DNA of 64,000 nucleotides, taken from NCBI RefSeq assembly GCF_003977615.1, contig NZ_RYZR01000003.1:310001-374000 (forward strand), in the 5' to 3' direction. Every line of letters starts with the position of its first letter. The first letter of the stretch is position 1. The DNA is from Dyella dinghuensis. GTDB lineage: Bacteria; Pseudomonadota; Gammaproteobacteria; Xanthomonadales; Rhodanobacteraceae. A model generated the notes under the pieces. It saw nothing but the letters and a program-made list of their open reading frames with translations, was not told the DNA's origin and searched no databases. The position numbers were made by a program, and so were the translations under genes. This document shows positions 10,645-23,948 of the stretch, in pieces.

Positions 10645-11424
10645 ATGGACGTACAACGCACCGTTGGACTCGCTCAAGACATATTGGCCATCGCGTTTGT
10701 GGCAGTTGCGCCTTTCGCCGATTTGCGGTCGATAAAACGACTCAAACAGTTCAGCAGCAGTGCCGCGCGACTCGCCACCTATCGCAAAATAATCATTTCG
10801 ACTTGGGTGGCGACGGTCATCGCGCTTGCCCTTACTTCATTCAAAACCTTGTTTTGGGTGACGCCGCAAACCAGCGAAGGAGCATCGCTCTTTCACAACC
10901 CGATCGCTCACTACGCTCTTGCCGCATGCGTAACCGTGTTCTTCCTATTGGCGCTCTGGCCCGGCATCCAATGTGCGTTCAAGCCGAGCGTTCGATCACG
11001 CTATCGCAAAGCCATGCACTCGTTAGTTTTTATGTTACCGGTGACGCCATCAGAACGTCTCCGGTGGTCGCTGGTCTGCCTCACCGCAGGCATATGCGAA
11101 GAACTGCTATACAGGGGATTCCTGCTCCAATATCTGCAAGGGCATCTCCATGGCGGCCCCGCACTCGGCCTCACGTTCGCGTGGCTGCTTAGCTCGCTCG
11201 TTTTTGGGTTCGGTCATCTCTACCAAGGAGCCGCCGGTGTCGTGAGAACGACCATCGCGGGCTTGATGCTTGGTCTGCTCGCCATTCTCACTGGAAATCT
11301 TTTGTTGCCGATCGTGGTTCACTGCGTCTTAGATCTGCAAGTTCTTCTTATGTACAACCCAATCAAAGACACTCCGGAAGAAGTACCTGTCCTTACTTCC
11401 GGATTCCGCCCTGAAAATCAATAG
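10645..11424 (+). CDS. CPBP-family intramembrane metalloprotease
   Basis: This 259-residue polytopic membrane protein has the three CPBP/ABI motifs: EELLYRGFLLQYLQ (EExxxR, about residue 152), FGFGHLYQG (FxxxH, about 190) and the late VHCVLDLQ (HxxxD). These residues form the metal site of Rce1-like glutamate intramembrane proteases. Upstream are three to four hydrophobic segments, for example ILAIAFVAVAPFADL and VATVIALALTSF. It is divergent from a TetR repressor gene that probably regulates it. Bacterial CPBP proteins are linked to peptide maturation or immunity, but no precursor peptide gene is seen here, so the substrate is unknown. Confidence 0.88.
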   Translation: MDVQRTVGLAQDILAIAFVAVAPFADLRSIKRLKQFSSSAARLATYRKIIISTWVATVIALALTSFKTLFWVTPQTSEGASLFHNPIAHYALAACVTVFFLLALWPGIQCAFKPSVRSRYRKAMHSLVFMLPVTPSERLRWSLVCLTAGICEELLYRGFLLQYLQGHLHGGPALGLTFAWLLSSLVFGFGHLYQGAAGVVRTTIAGLMLGLLAILTGNLLLPIVVHCVLDLQVLLMYNPIKDTPEEVPVLTSGFRPENQ

Positions 11425-11492
11425 GCACGCTGATGAAGCGGCACGCGATTAAAAGCTTGCACGCAACTCATAACGTCGCTGCTTAAAACAAA

Positions 11493-11520
11493 TGAGGCTC
11501 TGTGCTTTTACAGAGCCTCA
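11493..11520 (-). terminator. Hairpin terminator after greA
   Basis: TGAGGCTCTGT (11493-11503) pairs perfectly with ACAGAGCCTCA (11510-11520). On the minus strand it is followed by TTTGTTTTAAG. It closes the car/greA transcript and may also serve the converging CPBP gene. Confidence 0.75.
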
Positions 11521-11566
11521 ACTACTTACATCGCCGGCGCACAAACGCGTCAATGCGCCGGATGAC

Positions 11567-12039
11567 TTATTGGTAGCTGACGCCGGTAATTTCGTAATGC
11601 TTCACACCGTTGGGCGCCTTGAACTCGAAACTGTCGCCTGCGCTCTTGCCGATCAGTGCACGTGCGATTGGCGAAGACACTGCAATCAGACGCTGCTTGA
11701 TGTCTGCTTCAAGATCGCCAACGATCTGATACGTCACTGCCTCGCCACTGTCTTCATCTTCCAAATCCACCGTGGCGCCGAACACCACCTTGTTGCCTGG
11801 CGTCAGGCGCGACACGTCGATGACTTCAGCCGTCGACAACGCCGCTTCGAGCTCGGCGATGCGGCCTTCGATGAAGCTCTGCTGCTCACGCGCAGCGTGA
11901 TACTCGGCGTTTTCTTTCAAATCGCCATGCGCACGCGCTTCGGCAATCGCCGCAATGATTTTTGGACGCTCGACGGATTTCAAGCGTTCCAGTTCGCCGC
12001 GCAAGCGCTCCGAACCTACCTTGGTAATGGGGGCGCGAC

Positions 12040-12043
<4 letters not shown>
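11567..12043 (-). CDS. greA: Transcription elongation factor GreA
   Basis: The protein has 158 residues, the standard GreA length. The N-terminal coiled coil (about 1-75) carries the acidic tip [16 protein letters not shown], which is known to reach into the RNA polymerase secondary channel and stimulate cleavage of backtracked RNA. The C-terminal FKBP-like domain (about 80-158) includes [20 protein letters not shown]. Its start overlaps the carB stop by four bases (ATGA), so greA is translationally coupled to the car operon, the usual carA-carB-greA order in this group. Confidence 0.97.
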
Positions 12044-15267
<3,224 letters not shown>

Positions 15268-15268
15268 C

Positions 15269-16396
15269 TTAGCGGGCCTCCTGCATCAGCTTGGCGAAGC
15301 GGTCGAACAGATAACCAATGTCGTGCGGACCTGGGCTTGCCTCCGGGTGACCCTGGAAGCAGAAGGCAGGACGATCGGTGAGCGCGAAGCCTTGCAGCGA
15401 ACCGTCGAACAACGAGGTATGCGTAATGCGTACATTGGAAGGCAGCGTTGCGGCATCGACCGCGAAGCCATGGTTCTGCGAGGTGATCAGCACGCGACCA
15501 TCGTCGTGATCTTTCACCGGATGGTTTGCACCGTGATGACCGAATTTCATCTTCAAGGTCTTCGCGCCGAGCGCAGCACCCATGATCTGATGGCCCAGGC
15601 AAATGCCGAAGAGCGGAATCTTCGCATTGAGAAATTCGCGCGTGGCCGCAATCGCGTAATCGCACACGGCCGGATCGCCCGGGCCGTTCGACAAGAACAC
15701 GCCGTCGGGCTTCATGGCCAGCACGTCGGCGGCAGGCGTCTGCGCGGGCACTACGGTGATCTCGCAACCTTGCTCGGCGAGCAGGCGAAGAATGTTGCGC
15801 TTGGCGCCGAAGTCATACGCCACAACCTTGAAACGCTTTGCGGGCTGATTGAACGCCGTGCGATCGAGGTCATACACGCCTTCGTTCCAACCGTAAGGCT
15901 TGTCGACGCTGACCACCTTGGCCAGATCCATACCGTTCAAGCCGGGGAACGCGCGGGCTTTGGCGAGTGCCGCGTCGACATCGATCGATTCGCCAGCAAC
16001 GATGCAACCGTTCTGCGCGCCCTTGTCGCGAAGAATGCGCGTCAGGCGGCGTGTATCGATACCGGCGATGGCGACGATGCCGTTGCGCTTGAGGTAGTCG
16101 GGCAGGCTTTCCGTACTACGCCAGTTGCTTGCGCGGCGGGGGATATCGCGAACGATCAGGCCGGCCGTGTGGACGGCTGTCGATTCGGCGTCTTCCTCAT
16201 TGCAACCGGTGTTGCCAATGTGGGGGTATGTGAGGGTGACGATCTGGCGGGCATAGGAAGGATCGGTAAGGATCTCCTGGTAGCCCGTCATCGCTGTGTT
16301 GAAAACAACTTCGCCAACGGTGTCGCCAGTCGCACCCACGGAGTGTCCGTGAAATACGCTGCCGTCTTCGAGGGCAAGCAGAGCGGAAATGGGCAT
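15269..16396 (-). CDS. carA: Carbamoyl-phosphate synthase small (glutaminase) subunit
   Basis: This 375-residue protein hydrolyses glutamine and passes ammonia to CarB. The N-terminal domain starts [20 protein letters not shown] with the family motif [20 protein letters not shown]. The C-terminal class I glutamine amidotransferase domain has the nucleophile elbow [23 protein letters not shown] and the catalytic histidine-glutamate segment [15 protein letters not shown]. It leads a tight carA-carB-greA operon. A short cysteine-rich open frame lies in its leader (16409-16465). Confidence 0.98.
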   Translation of the reverse strand: MPISALLALEDGSVFHGHSVGATGDTVGEVVFNTAMTGYQEILTDPSYARQIVTLTYPHIGNTGCNEEDAESTAVHTAGLIVRDIPRRASNWRSTESLPDYLKRNGIVAIAGIDTRRLTRILRDKGAQNGCIVAGESIDVDAALAKARAFPGLNGMDLAKVVSVDKPYGWNEGVYDLDRTAFNQPAKRFKVVAYDFGAKRNILRLLAEQGCEITVVPAQTPAADVLAMKPDGVFLSNGPGDPAVCDYAIAATREFLNAKIPLFGICLGHQIMGAALGAKTLKMKFGHHGANHPVKDHDDGRVLITSQNHGFAVDAATLPSNVRITHTSLFDGSLQGFALTDRPAFCFQGHPEASPGPHDIGYLFDRFAKLMQEAR

Positions 16397-16408
16397 GTGG
16401 GGCCGCCT

Positions 16409-16465
16409 TTAGGTGCAGCAAAGTCCGCAAGCCGCATCAAAGCAGGCTTGTGGACCTTGGGTCAT
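16409..16465 (-). CDS. Possible 18-residue cysteine-rich leader peptide upstream of carA
   Basis: Reading MTQGPQACFDAACGLCCT and ending 12 bases before the carA ATG, this tiny frame contains four cysteines. Its ribosome-binding site (GAGA about eight bases upstream) is weak. Position and composition fit a leader peptide, but chance is a real alternative for a frame this short. Confidence 0.3.
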   Translation of the reverse strand: MTQGPQACFDAACGLCCT

Positions 16466-16594
16466 GGAGAGTCTCGGGCGGGTATAAATTTTAAGCGTTG
16501 GCAGCCTTTCTGTCCACCTAAACCAGCCATTGAAAAACGCGCCGCGGCACGTCATATGCGCCGCGCTCGCGCTAGACTGGCGGCAACTTAGCCG

Positions 16595-17317
16595 GTGAAC
16601 CTGCCAAACTTCATGAATGCGACCGTGTTGCTCGATCCGATCCGACTGGACCGTCCCGATACGGATATCCGGGAGCAACCCTTTCCGTTCATGATTGCGC
16701 ACGGCCAGCTGCCCGATGAAGCGCGTGGCGACCTGGAACGCGATTTCCCCAAATACGCCAGCGCAGGCTTTTTCCCTTATGACCCGGTGGACTGTGGCCC
16801 GTCGGTCAACGCCCTCGTCAATCAGATGACCACGCCGCAGTTCGCCAGCGCGATCGGGCGCCATCTGGGCATCGAAAACCTGGGTCAGTACCCGACGTTG
16901 GTGACCTTGTGCCGCGCGTTGAACAAGCGTCACGGCACGATTCATACGGATAGTCGCTCCAAGGTTGCCACTGCCCTGCTCTACTTGAACACGCAGTGGC
17001 CCGACACCAGCGACGGCTGCCTGCGCTTCTTGAATCGCATCGACAACATCGACGATATGGCCGCGCCCGAACTGAAGCCGCTGTATGGCGAGTTCGCGGT
17101 ATTCAAGCGCTGCGACAACTCATTCCATGGTCACCTGCCCTACGAAGGCGAGCGCCGCGTCATTCAAGTCGCATGGCTGACCAGCGAAGAAGAGAAGTTG
17201 CGCAAGACCAAGCGCGGAAAGTTTTCGCGCGCCTTCAAGAAAATCTTCGGCGTGCTGGATCGCAAGCTGGGCGCCGATCGCGATCGCAGCGCGTCGCACA
17301 AGACGCGCGACGCATAA
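16595..17317 (+). CDS. 2OG-Fe(II) oxygenase family protein
   Basis: This 240-residue protein has the double-stranded beta-helix metal motif HTD (in TIHTDSRSKVATALLYLN), a later candidate iron histidine in NSFHGHLPYEGERRVIQVAWL, and an arginine just after it suitable for 2-oxoglutarate binding. The basic C-terminus (LRKTKRGKFSRAFKK) is outside the fold. A GTG start at 16595 is used; an in-frame ATG at 16613 (MNATVLLD) is equally possible. It stands alone, convergent with the cation exchanger gene and divergent from carA. Similar proteins sit near polysaccharide or peptide-modifying genes. No substrate is evident here. Confidence 0.75.
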   Translation: MNLPNFMNATVLLDPIRLDRPDTDIREQPFPFMIAHGQLPDEARGDLERDFPKYASAGFFPYDPVDCGPSVNALVNQMTTPQFASAIGRHLGIENLGQYPTLVTLCRALNKRHGTIHTDSRSKVATALLYLNTQWPDTSDGCLRFLNRIDNIDDMAAPELKPLYGEFAVFKRCDNSFHGHLPYEGERRVIQVAWLTSEEEKLRKTKRGKFSRAFKKIFGVLDRKLGADRDRSASHKTRDA

Positions 17318-17329
17318 GCCTTTCGCTTT

Positions 17330-18337
17330 TCACGCGCTGAAAAAGTGCCAGCCCACGTAAAGGGCGAATACACCGTAAAGCAATCCGACGGGCACCAGCC
17401 AACGCCCGTCGACGCGGCCGCGATGGAACAACCACCACAGATAGACGATCGCAAGCGCCGTGACGATGCCTGATGCGATCAGCGGCCTGTCGAACATCCA
17501 TGGCGTCGCGAACAGACCGAGCGCGCTAGGCACAGTGGCCTGAATCATCATCGCACCGGAAATGTTGGCGAGTGCCAAGCGCTCCTTACCTTGACGCACC
17601 CAGATAAGCGCATTCATCGTTTCAGGCAGTTCCGTCGCGACGGGGCTGAGCAAAAGAGCGACCAGATGCGGCGGCAAATGCATCGCCACGCCAATCGATT
17701 CGATTTGCGATACGAAAACGTGCGACGCGACAGCAATGATCACGAGCGCGAATACCGTCTGTATCACGACCATCGTCAACGACGGCACCTCGGAACGAGG
17801 CTGGAATTTCAGCGGCTCGAGGGCTTCGTCGATGGACGTTTCATCGTTGTGATTCAGTTCCCGCCACACATAGAGCGCATAGGCAGCGAGAAACAGCACG
17901 CCCAACCATGGCTTGAACGCAAAGGCGATCAGACCAAGCGTGCACTTCACGACAAAAATGGAAAGAAACCACGCCTGATCGCGCGCAAGCCGCGTTTCTC
18001 CCGCGCGCACTCGCGTGTCGTGTCGGCCCAGGCGACGGCGATTGATCCATAAGGCGACGCCGACCACGGCATAGGCAATGGTGGCAAGCACCAGCGGACC
18101 GCCCATCGCCGCGCCGACACCGATATCGCGAACTTCAGGCGTGCGCCCAAGGATTACCGCAACGAAGGTGACTGCGCTCTCCGGCAACGCCGTACCGAAT
18201 GCGGCAAGTACGGTGCCCGTCGCGGTTGCGCTCAGATTGAGCTTTTGCCCCAGCCATTCGATGCCGTTGACGAAATACTCGCAGGCCAGATAAATGACCC
18301 CGGCAGACAGCAGGAAGAGCAGCGTCGTGATGAGCAT
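17330..18337 (-). CDS. CaCA-family cation exchanger, probable manganese exporter
   Basis: This 335-residue membrane protein has the two inverted alpha repeats of Na+/Ca2+-type exchangers: FGTALPESAVTFVAVILGR (about residues 47-65) and LLSPVATELPETMNALIWVR (about 230-250), whose conserved glutamates bind the cation. About ten hydrophobic segments are visible. The frame continues upstream, but ATG at 18337 starts at the first membrane helix and lies downstream of a yybP-ykoY riboswitch. That leader class is known to sense Mn2+ and to control Mn exporters. The Mn2+ role is therefore inferred from the leader; the fold alone would only say divalent cation/proton or sodium exchanger. Confidence 0.88.
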   Translation of the reverse strand: MLITTLLFLLSAGVIYLACEYFVNGIEWLGQKLNLSATATGTVLAAFGTALPESAVTFVAVILGRTPEVRDIGVGAAMGGPLVLATIAYAVVGVALWINRRRLGRHDTRVRAGETRLARDQAWFLSIFVVKCTLGLIAFAFKPWLGVLFLAAYALYVWRELNHNDETSIDEALEPLKFQPRSEVPSLTMVVIQTVFALVIIAVASHVFVSQIESIGVAMHLPPHLVALLLSPVATELPETMNALIWVRQGKERLALANISGAMMIQATVPSALGLFATPWMFDRPLIASGIVTALAIVYLWWLFHRGRVDGRWLVPVGLLYGVFALYVGWHFFSA

Positions 18338-18350
18338 GGAACATTCCGGG

Positions 18351-18395
18351 CCGGGCGAGCGAGAAAACCAATGGCGCACGCACGTGCTCGCCCGG
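18351..18395 (-). promoter_or_regulatory. Expression-platform hairpin of the exchanger riboswitch
   Basis: A perfect 10-base stem forms between 18386-18395 and 18351-18360 (CCGGGCGAGC/GCTCGCCCGG), its 3' arm ending 13 bases before the start codon and touching the weak Shine-Dalgarno CCGGA. The upstream arm can alternatively pair with the adjacent CTCACCCGG at 18396-18404. Such mutually exclusive pairings are what a riboswitch needs to hide or free the ribosome site. Confidence 0.55.
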
Positions 18396-18412
18396 CCGGG
18401 TGAGTCGTGTGT

Positions 18413-18560
18413 GGCCAAAGGTCTCGCCGAACCATCGCTGACGTGAGCATCTGCGACAACCATCCGCGCCACGAAGCATCAAGGCTTCAAGTGTGTTGAC
18501 GCGGATTCCCCGATGCGAAGGCGTGGCGCCCTGTGCAGCGAGGATGGCTACTCCCCAATG
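18413..18560 (-). promoter_or_regulatory. yybP-ykoY (Mn2+-sensing) riboswitch aptamer
   Basis: On the minus strand three hallmark segments occur in the right order: TTGGGGAGTAGCC (18546-18558), CGTCAACAC (18493-18501) and GGCGAGACCTTTGGCC (18413-18428). The first and last form the closing stem and the two metal-binding loops known from mntP and alx leaders of E. coli. The aptamer ends about 75 bases upstream of the exchanger ATG. The call is by recognition of the consensus; a covariance search would confirm it. Confidence 0.85.
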
Positions 18561-18620
18561 ACAACGGGCGGATGGTACAGGGGTCGGAGAATACGAACAA
18601 CCGGGGTGTTTATCGACGGC

Positions 18621-19436
18621 TTATGCGGTTGTTTTTGCCTGCCGCGACTGCAGCATCTGATCGATGCTGTAAGCGCCGGGCTTGTGACCGGCCAGCCATG
18701 CGGCCGCTTCCAATGCACCGCGCGCGAAGATCGAGCGGTCGGTCGCGCGATGGCTCAATTCCACGCGCTCGCCCTGACCTAGCAGCAACGCCTCGTGCTC
18801 TCCAACGACATCGCCACCGCGCACGACGGCAAAGCCAATTGCACCACGGTGGCGCGCGCCGGGACGCCCCTCACGTGCGAACACGCCGTCTTTCTCGAGC
18901 GTGGTACCGCGTGCATCCGCCGCGGCATGCCCGAGGGCGAGCGCGGTACCCGAAGGCGCGTCCTCTTTTCGCGAGTGATGCGATTCGACGATTTCCAGAT
19001 CCCAGTCCGGCAACGCCGCGGCTGCTTCGCGCAACAAGCGTGTGAGTACTGCAACGCCGAGGCTGAAGTTCGCGGCATGCAAGACAGCAATGTGCGAAGC
19101 GGCATCTGCCAATTGCTTTTGAAGTGATGCATCGATGCCGGTGGTGCCGGTGACAAGCGCCGCACCGTGTTCGACACAATGTGTCAAAGCCGCAGCAAGT
19201 CCATCCGGACCGCTGAAGTCGATAACCACATTGGCGTTGCGAGCCAACTGCCAATCATGGCTATAGCGAATCGACGTGGACAGCTCACCGAACACCGGTT
19301 TGCCGTCATGATCCGATCCCGCGGAAACACCCGCATGCACCAGCTCAAAGCGCCGGTCTTCGCGTATGAGCGCGAGCAACGCCCGGCCCATGCGACCGGA
19401 CGCACCATTGATGGCAACACGGATAGGTTGCGTCAT
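18621..19436 (-). CDS. dapB: 4-hydroxy-tetrahydrodipicolinate reductase
   Basis: This 271-residue enzyme performs the NAD(P)H-dependent reduction in the diaminopimelate/lysine pathway. The N-terminal nucleotide motif is VAINGASGRMGRALL, the active-site segment is EIVESHHSRKEDAPSGTAL, and the C-terminal H-R-A-x-x-R stretch is SHRATDRSIFARGALEAAAWL. ATG at 19436 (MTQPIRVAINGAS) is chosen over an upstream in-frame codon because the family begins just before the first strand. It lies between dnaJ and the exchanger on the minus strand and is often linked to carAB in this group. Confidence 0.96.
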   Translation of the reverse strand: MTQPIRVAINGASGRMGRALLALIREDRRFELVHAGVSAGSDHDGKPVFGELSTSIRYSHDWQLARNANVVIDFSGPDGLAAALTHCVEHGAALVTGTTGIDASLQKQLADAASHIAVLHAANFSLGVAVLTRLLREAAAALPDWDLEIVESHHSRKEDAPSGTALALGHAAADARGTTLEKDGVFAREGRPGARHRGAIGFAVVRGGDVVGEHEALLLGQGERVELSHRATDRSIFARGALEAAAWLAGHKPGAYSIDQMLQSRQAKTTA

Positions 19437-19523
19437 GCGACTGTTCCTCGATTCACTGGAACAGGGTAGCGCGTTTGACCGAACTGGCAACAAGCCCGCT
19501 CGGAATCCAGCGTCGCTGGCGCC

Positions 19524-20645
19524 TTACGAGGTAACGCGCGACCAGAACTGTTTGACGCCATCGACCCAGGTCTTGGCGCGAGGCGTGTGCTTGTCCGCCT
19601 CGCCATTGGCAAAGGTCGCTTCCAACTGCTCGAACAAGTCGCGCTGTTCGCGCGTCAGACGCACAGGTGTTTCGACGACGACACGGCAGACCAGATCACC
19701 GGTACGACCGCCGCGCACCGATTTCACACCGCGCCCGCGTAGCGTGAATTGCTGACCCGTTTGCGTTTCAGCCGGAATCGCAATCGGCACTTCGCCCTCG
19801 AGCGTGGGAACCTGCAACTCCGCACCCAATGCCGCTTGCGCAAAGCGAATGGGCAGTTCGCAATAGAGATTATTGCCTTCGCGCTGGAAGATAGCGTGCT
19901 CGCGCACGCGCACTTCCACATACAGATCGCCAGGTTCCGTGCCCGCCGGACCTGCTTCACCCTGCCCGTTCAGACGGATGCGATCGCCATTGTCGACGCC
20001 CGCCGGAATACGCACGGACAGCGTACGTGTTTCTTCCAGACGACCTTCGCCGTGGCATTCCTTGCACGGCTTTTCGATCGTGCGGCCGCTGCCCGCGCAA
20101 TGCGGGCACGCCTGCTGGATGGAAAAAATGCCGTTCTGCATGCGCACGCGACCGTGGCCGCCGCAGGTTTTACAGGTGACGGTTTTGCCATCGTCCGAGC
20201 CACTGCCATTGCAGTGATGGCAATTCACCTGCGTGGGGATGTCGAACTTCTTCTCGATGCCGAACACGGCCTCTTCGAGATCCAGCTCCATGATGTAGCG
20301 TAGATCGGAGCCGCGACGCGGACGTCCACGGCCACCGCCGAAAATGTCGCCGAAGATATCGCCAAAGATGTCGCCCATGTCGCCGAAGCCACCGGCGCCA
20401 CGGCCACCACCCATACCATTTTCGAAAGCGGCATGACCGTACTGGTCGTACATCGAACGCTTCTGCGGATCGGACAGAACTTCGTAGGCTTCCTTGGCCT
20501 CTTTGAATTTTTCCTGCGCGTGCGGATCGTCCGGGCAACGGTCGGGATGAAACTTCATCGCCAGACGGCGAAAGGACTTTTTCAGCTCCCCTTCGGTAAC
20601 CGTTCGTTCAACGCTCAGAATTTCGTAATAGTCACGCTTGCTCAT
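19524..20645 (-). CDS. dnaJ: Chaperone protein DnaJ
   Basis: This 373-residue Hsp40 co-chaperone stimulates the DnaK ATPase and holds unfolded clients. It has an N-terminal J domain ([20 protein letters not shown]..., HPD within [11 protein letters not shown]), then a Gly/Phe-rich linker ([18 protein letters not shown]). Four CxxCxGxG zinc repeats follow ([32 protein letters not shown]), then the C-terminal substrate domains. The start at 20645 overlaps the stop of the TMEM175-like gene as ATGA, so translation of dnaJ is probably coupled to that membrane-protein gene rather than directly to dnaK. Confidence 0.98.
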   Translation of the reverse strand: MSKRDYYEILSVERTVTEGELKKSFRRLAMKFHPDRCPDDPHAQEKFKEAKEAYEVLSDPQKRSMYDQYGHAAFENGMGGGRGAGGFGDMGDIFGDIFGDIFGGGRGRPRRGSDLRYIMELDLEEAVFGIEKKFDIPTQVNCHHCNGSGSDDGKTVTCKTCGGHGRVRMQNGIFSIQQACPHCAGSGRTIEKPCKECHGEGRLEETRTLSVRIPAGVDNGDRIRLNGQGEAGPAGTEPGDLYVEVRVREHAIFQREGNNLYCELPIRFAQAALGAELQVPTLEGEVPIAIPAETQTGQQFTLRGRGVKSVRGGRTGDLVCRVVVETPVRLTREQRDLFEQLEATFANGEADKHTPRAKTWVDGVKQFWSRVTS

Positions 20646-21220
20646 TGCTTGATCCGCGATTCGATGCGCCGATCGGGAATGAACCAGATCGCAGCCACCG
20701 TGGCATAAAGTAAACACGACACCCACGGCGCCACGAACGCCAGCACGATGCCAATCAGGTACATGGTGACGGCGACCTTGCCTTTCCAGTCGCGGCCTAT
20801 CGCCTGCGCCAGCAAGGATTCACGGCCGCCATTGGCGGCGATCAGGCAGTACTGCAAGGGCACCCAGGCAACCGCGCACATCAACAGTACAACGCCGTAC
20901 AAGGCCACCGGCAATCGGGCGAAATGGTTTTCGCCCATCCAGCCTGTTGCCACCGGCATCAACGATAGCCAGAACAACAGATGGAGATTCATCCAGAGCA
21001 CGCCGCCACTCACTTTCTCGGCAGCTTGCAGAAGGTGATGGTGGTTGTTCCAGTAAATGCCTACGTAGATGAAGCTCAACACGTAGCTCAGGAACACTGG
21101 CCACTGCGGGAACAGCACATCCCAGCTGTCGCCGTGCGGCACCTTCAGTTCCAGCACCATGATGGTAATGATGATGGCTAACACGCCATCGCTGAAGGCT
21201 TCGAGCCGCCCCTTTTCCAT
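20642..21220 (-). CDS. TMEM175-like (DUF1211) potassium channel protein
   Basis: This 192-residue protein has about six hydrophobic segments and starts with the family signature [20 protein letters not shown], the RxxxFSD pore-helix motif of TMEM175 channels. Bacterial members are known to form tetrameric K+ channels from a single six-helix repeat, and this length fits. A loop with [13 protein letters not shown] matches the family helix 3 region. It sits 62 bases downstream of dnaK and overlaps dnaJ by four bases, an unusual insertion into the chaperone operon that makes it a likely heat-shock-induced gene. Channel function is family inference. Confidence 0.9.
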   Translation of the reverse strand: MEKGRLEAFSDGVLAIIITIMVLELKVPHGDSWDVLFPQWPVFLSYVLSFIYVGIYWNNHHHLLQAAEKVSGGVLWMNLHLLFWLSLMPVATGWMGENHFARLPVALYGVVLLMCAVAWVPLQYCLIAANGGRESLLAQAIGRDWKGKVAVTMYLIGIVLAFVAPWVSCLLYATVAAIWFIPDRRIESRIKQ

Positions 21221-21238
21221 CGCCTCCCCTCCAACGGC

Positions 21239-21264
21239 AACGAGCGCCCGAAAGGGCGCTCGTT
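21239..21264 (-). other. Perfect hairpin between dnaK and the TMEM175-like gene
   Basis: Arms AACGAGCGCCC and GGGCGCTCGTT (11 bases each) close a 4-base loop, TTTC on the transcript strand. No T-run follows, so it looks more like an mRNA processing or stability element that could set dnaK above its downstream genes than a full terminator. Confidence 0.6.
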
Positions 21265-21282
21265 CTGGACTACTTTAACCGA

Positions 21283-23214
<1,932 letters not shown>

Positions 23215-23266
23215 ATGTATGCTCCGGAAATCTCTTGTGGCAGCCCCTCGGCCGCGAATGGTTGAG

Positions 23267-23294
23267 AGATGGGGTTGCGCTGAAAGCGTTCAAT
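23267..23294 (-). promoter_or_regulatory. sigma32-type heat-shock promoter upstream of dnaK
   Basis: On the minus strand ATTGAA (23289-23294) is followed after 14 bases by CCCCATCT (23267-23274), matching the sigma32 pattern CTTGAA / CCCCATNT. The -10 lies about 53 bases before the dnaK start. Confidence 0.65.
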
Positions 23295-23334
23295 ACCAGC
23301 TGAACCCTGCAGTACTGGAATTACTGGAAAGTGT

Positions 23335-23868
23335 TCAGTCGTCCTTGGCCACAGCCACCAGTGCCGGGCGCAGCAAGCGATCATTCAATACATAGCCTTT
23401 CTGCAGCACGGTGACGACGGTACCCGGCGCCTTGCCCGGGGCTTCGACCATGCTCACGGCGTGATGACGCTCCGGATCGAGCGGCTGATCGACCGGATCG
23501 ACCTGCACCAGGCCATTGTTGCTGGCGATACGCAAGAGCTCCTTCAGCGTGAGGCTGAGGCCTTCGCGTACCGCGTTCACATCGCCGCCTTCGACCGACA
23601 GGCCACGTTCCAGGCTGTCGTAGATCGGCAGCAGGTCGTTCAGCAGCTTTTCGTTGGCGAAGCGGCGTGCCTGCTCCAGATCGCGGTGCAGCCGGCGGCG
23701 CTGATTTTCCAGCTCGGCCTTCTCGCGCAGCACGGTCTCGCGCAAATCTTTGTTGCTCGCTTCCAGTTCGGCGACTTTGGCGTTGAGGGCATCGAGCTCG
23801 GCGCCCGACAACTCAGTCTGTGCGCCTTCCGGCGTTCCGGTGGGCGACTGCGAATCGCTGTTATGCAT
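23335..23868 (-). CDS. grpE: Nucleotide exchange factor GrpE
   Basis: This 177-residue protein releases ADP from DnaK. A disordered acidic N-terminus (MHNSDSQSPTGTPEGAQTEL) precedes a long dimerising coiled coil (AELEASNKDLRETVLREKAE, then LENQRRRLHRDLEQARRFAN). The C-terminal beta-wing domain has PERHHAVSMVEAPGKAPGTV and GYVLNDRLLRPALVAV, the family signature. ATG at 23868 is chosen over an upstream in-frame ATG because the longer N-terminus is not family-like. It lies between hrcA and dnaK. Confidence 0.97.
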   Translation of the reverse strand: MHNSDSQSPTGTPEGAQTELSGAELDALNAKVAELEASNKDLRETVLREKAELENQRRRLHRDLEQARRFANEKLLNDLLPIYDSLERGLSVEGGDVNAVREGLSLTLKELLRIASNNGLVQVDPVDQPLDPERHHAVSMVEAPGKAPGTVVTVLQKGYVLNDRLLRPALVAVAKDD

Positions 23869-23948
23869 GAATAACTCCAACGTCGTCCTGGGCCGGTACG
23901 CGGTACCGACCATCAAAATCTGCGGGCAAACCCGCCTCCCGGGGCGTT

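Noticed and set aside
18338-18472. Longer exchanger N-terminus starting at 18472
   Set aside because: That part is the riboswitch and expression platform; the encoded peptide is unlike the family and lacks a ribosome site.
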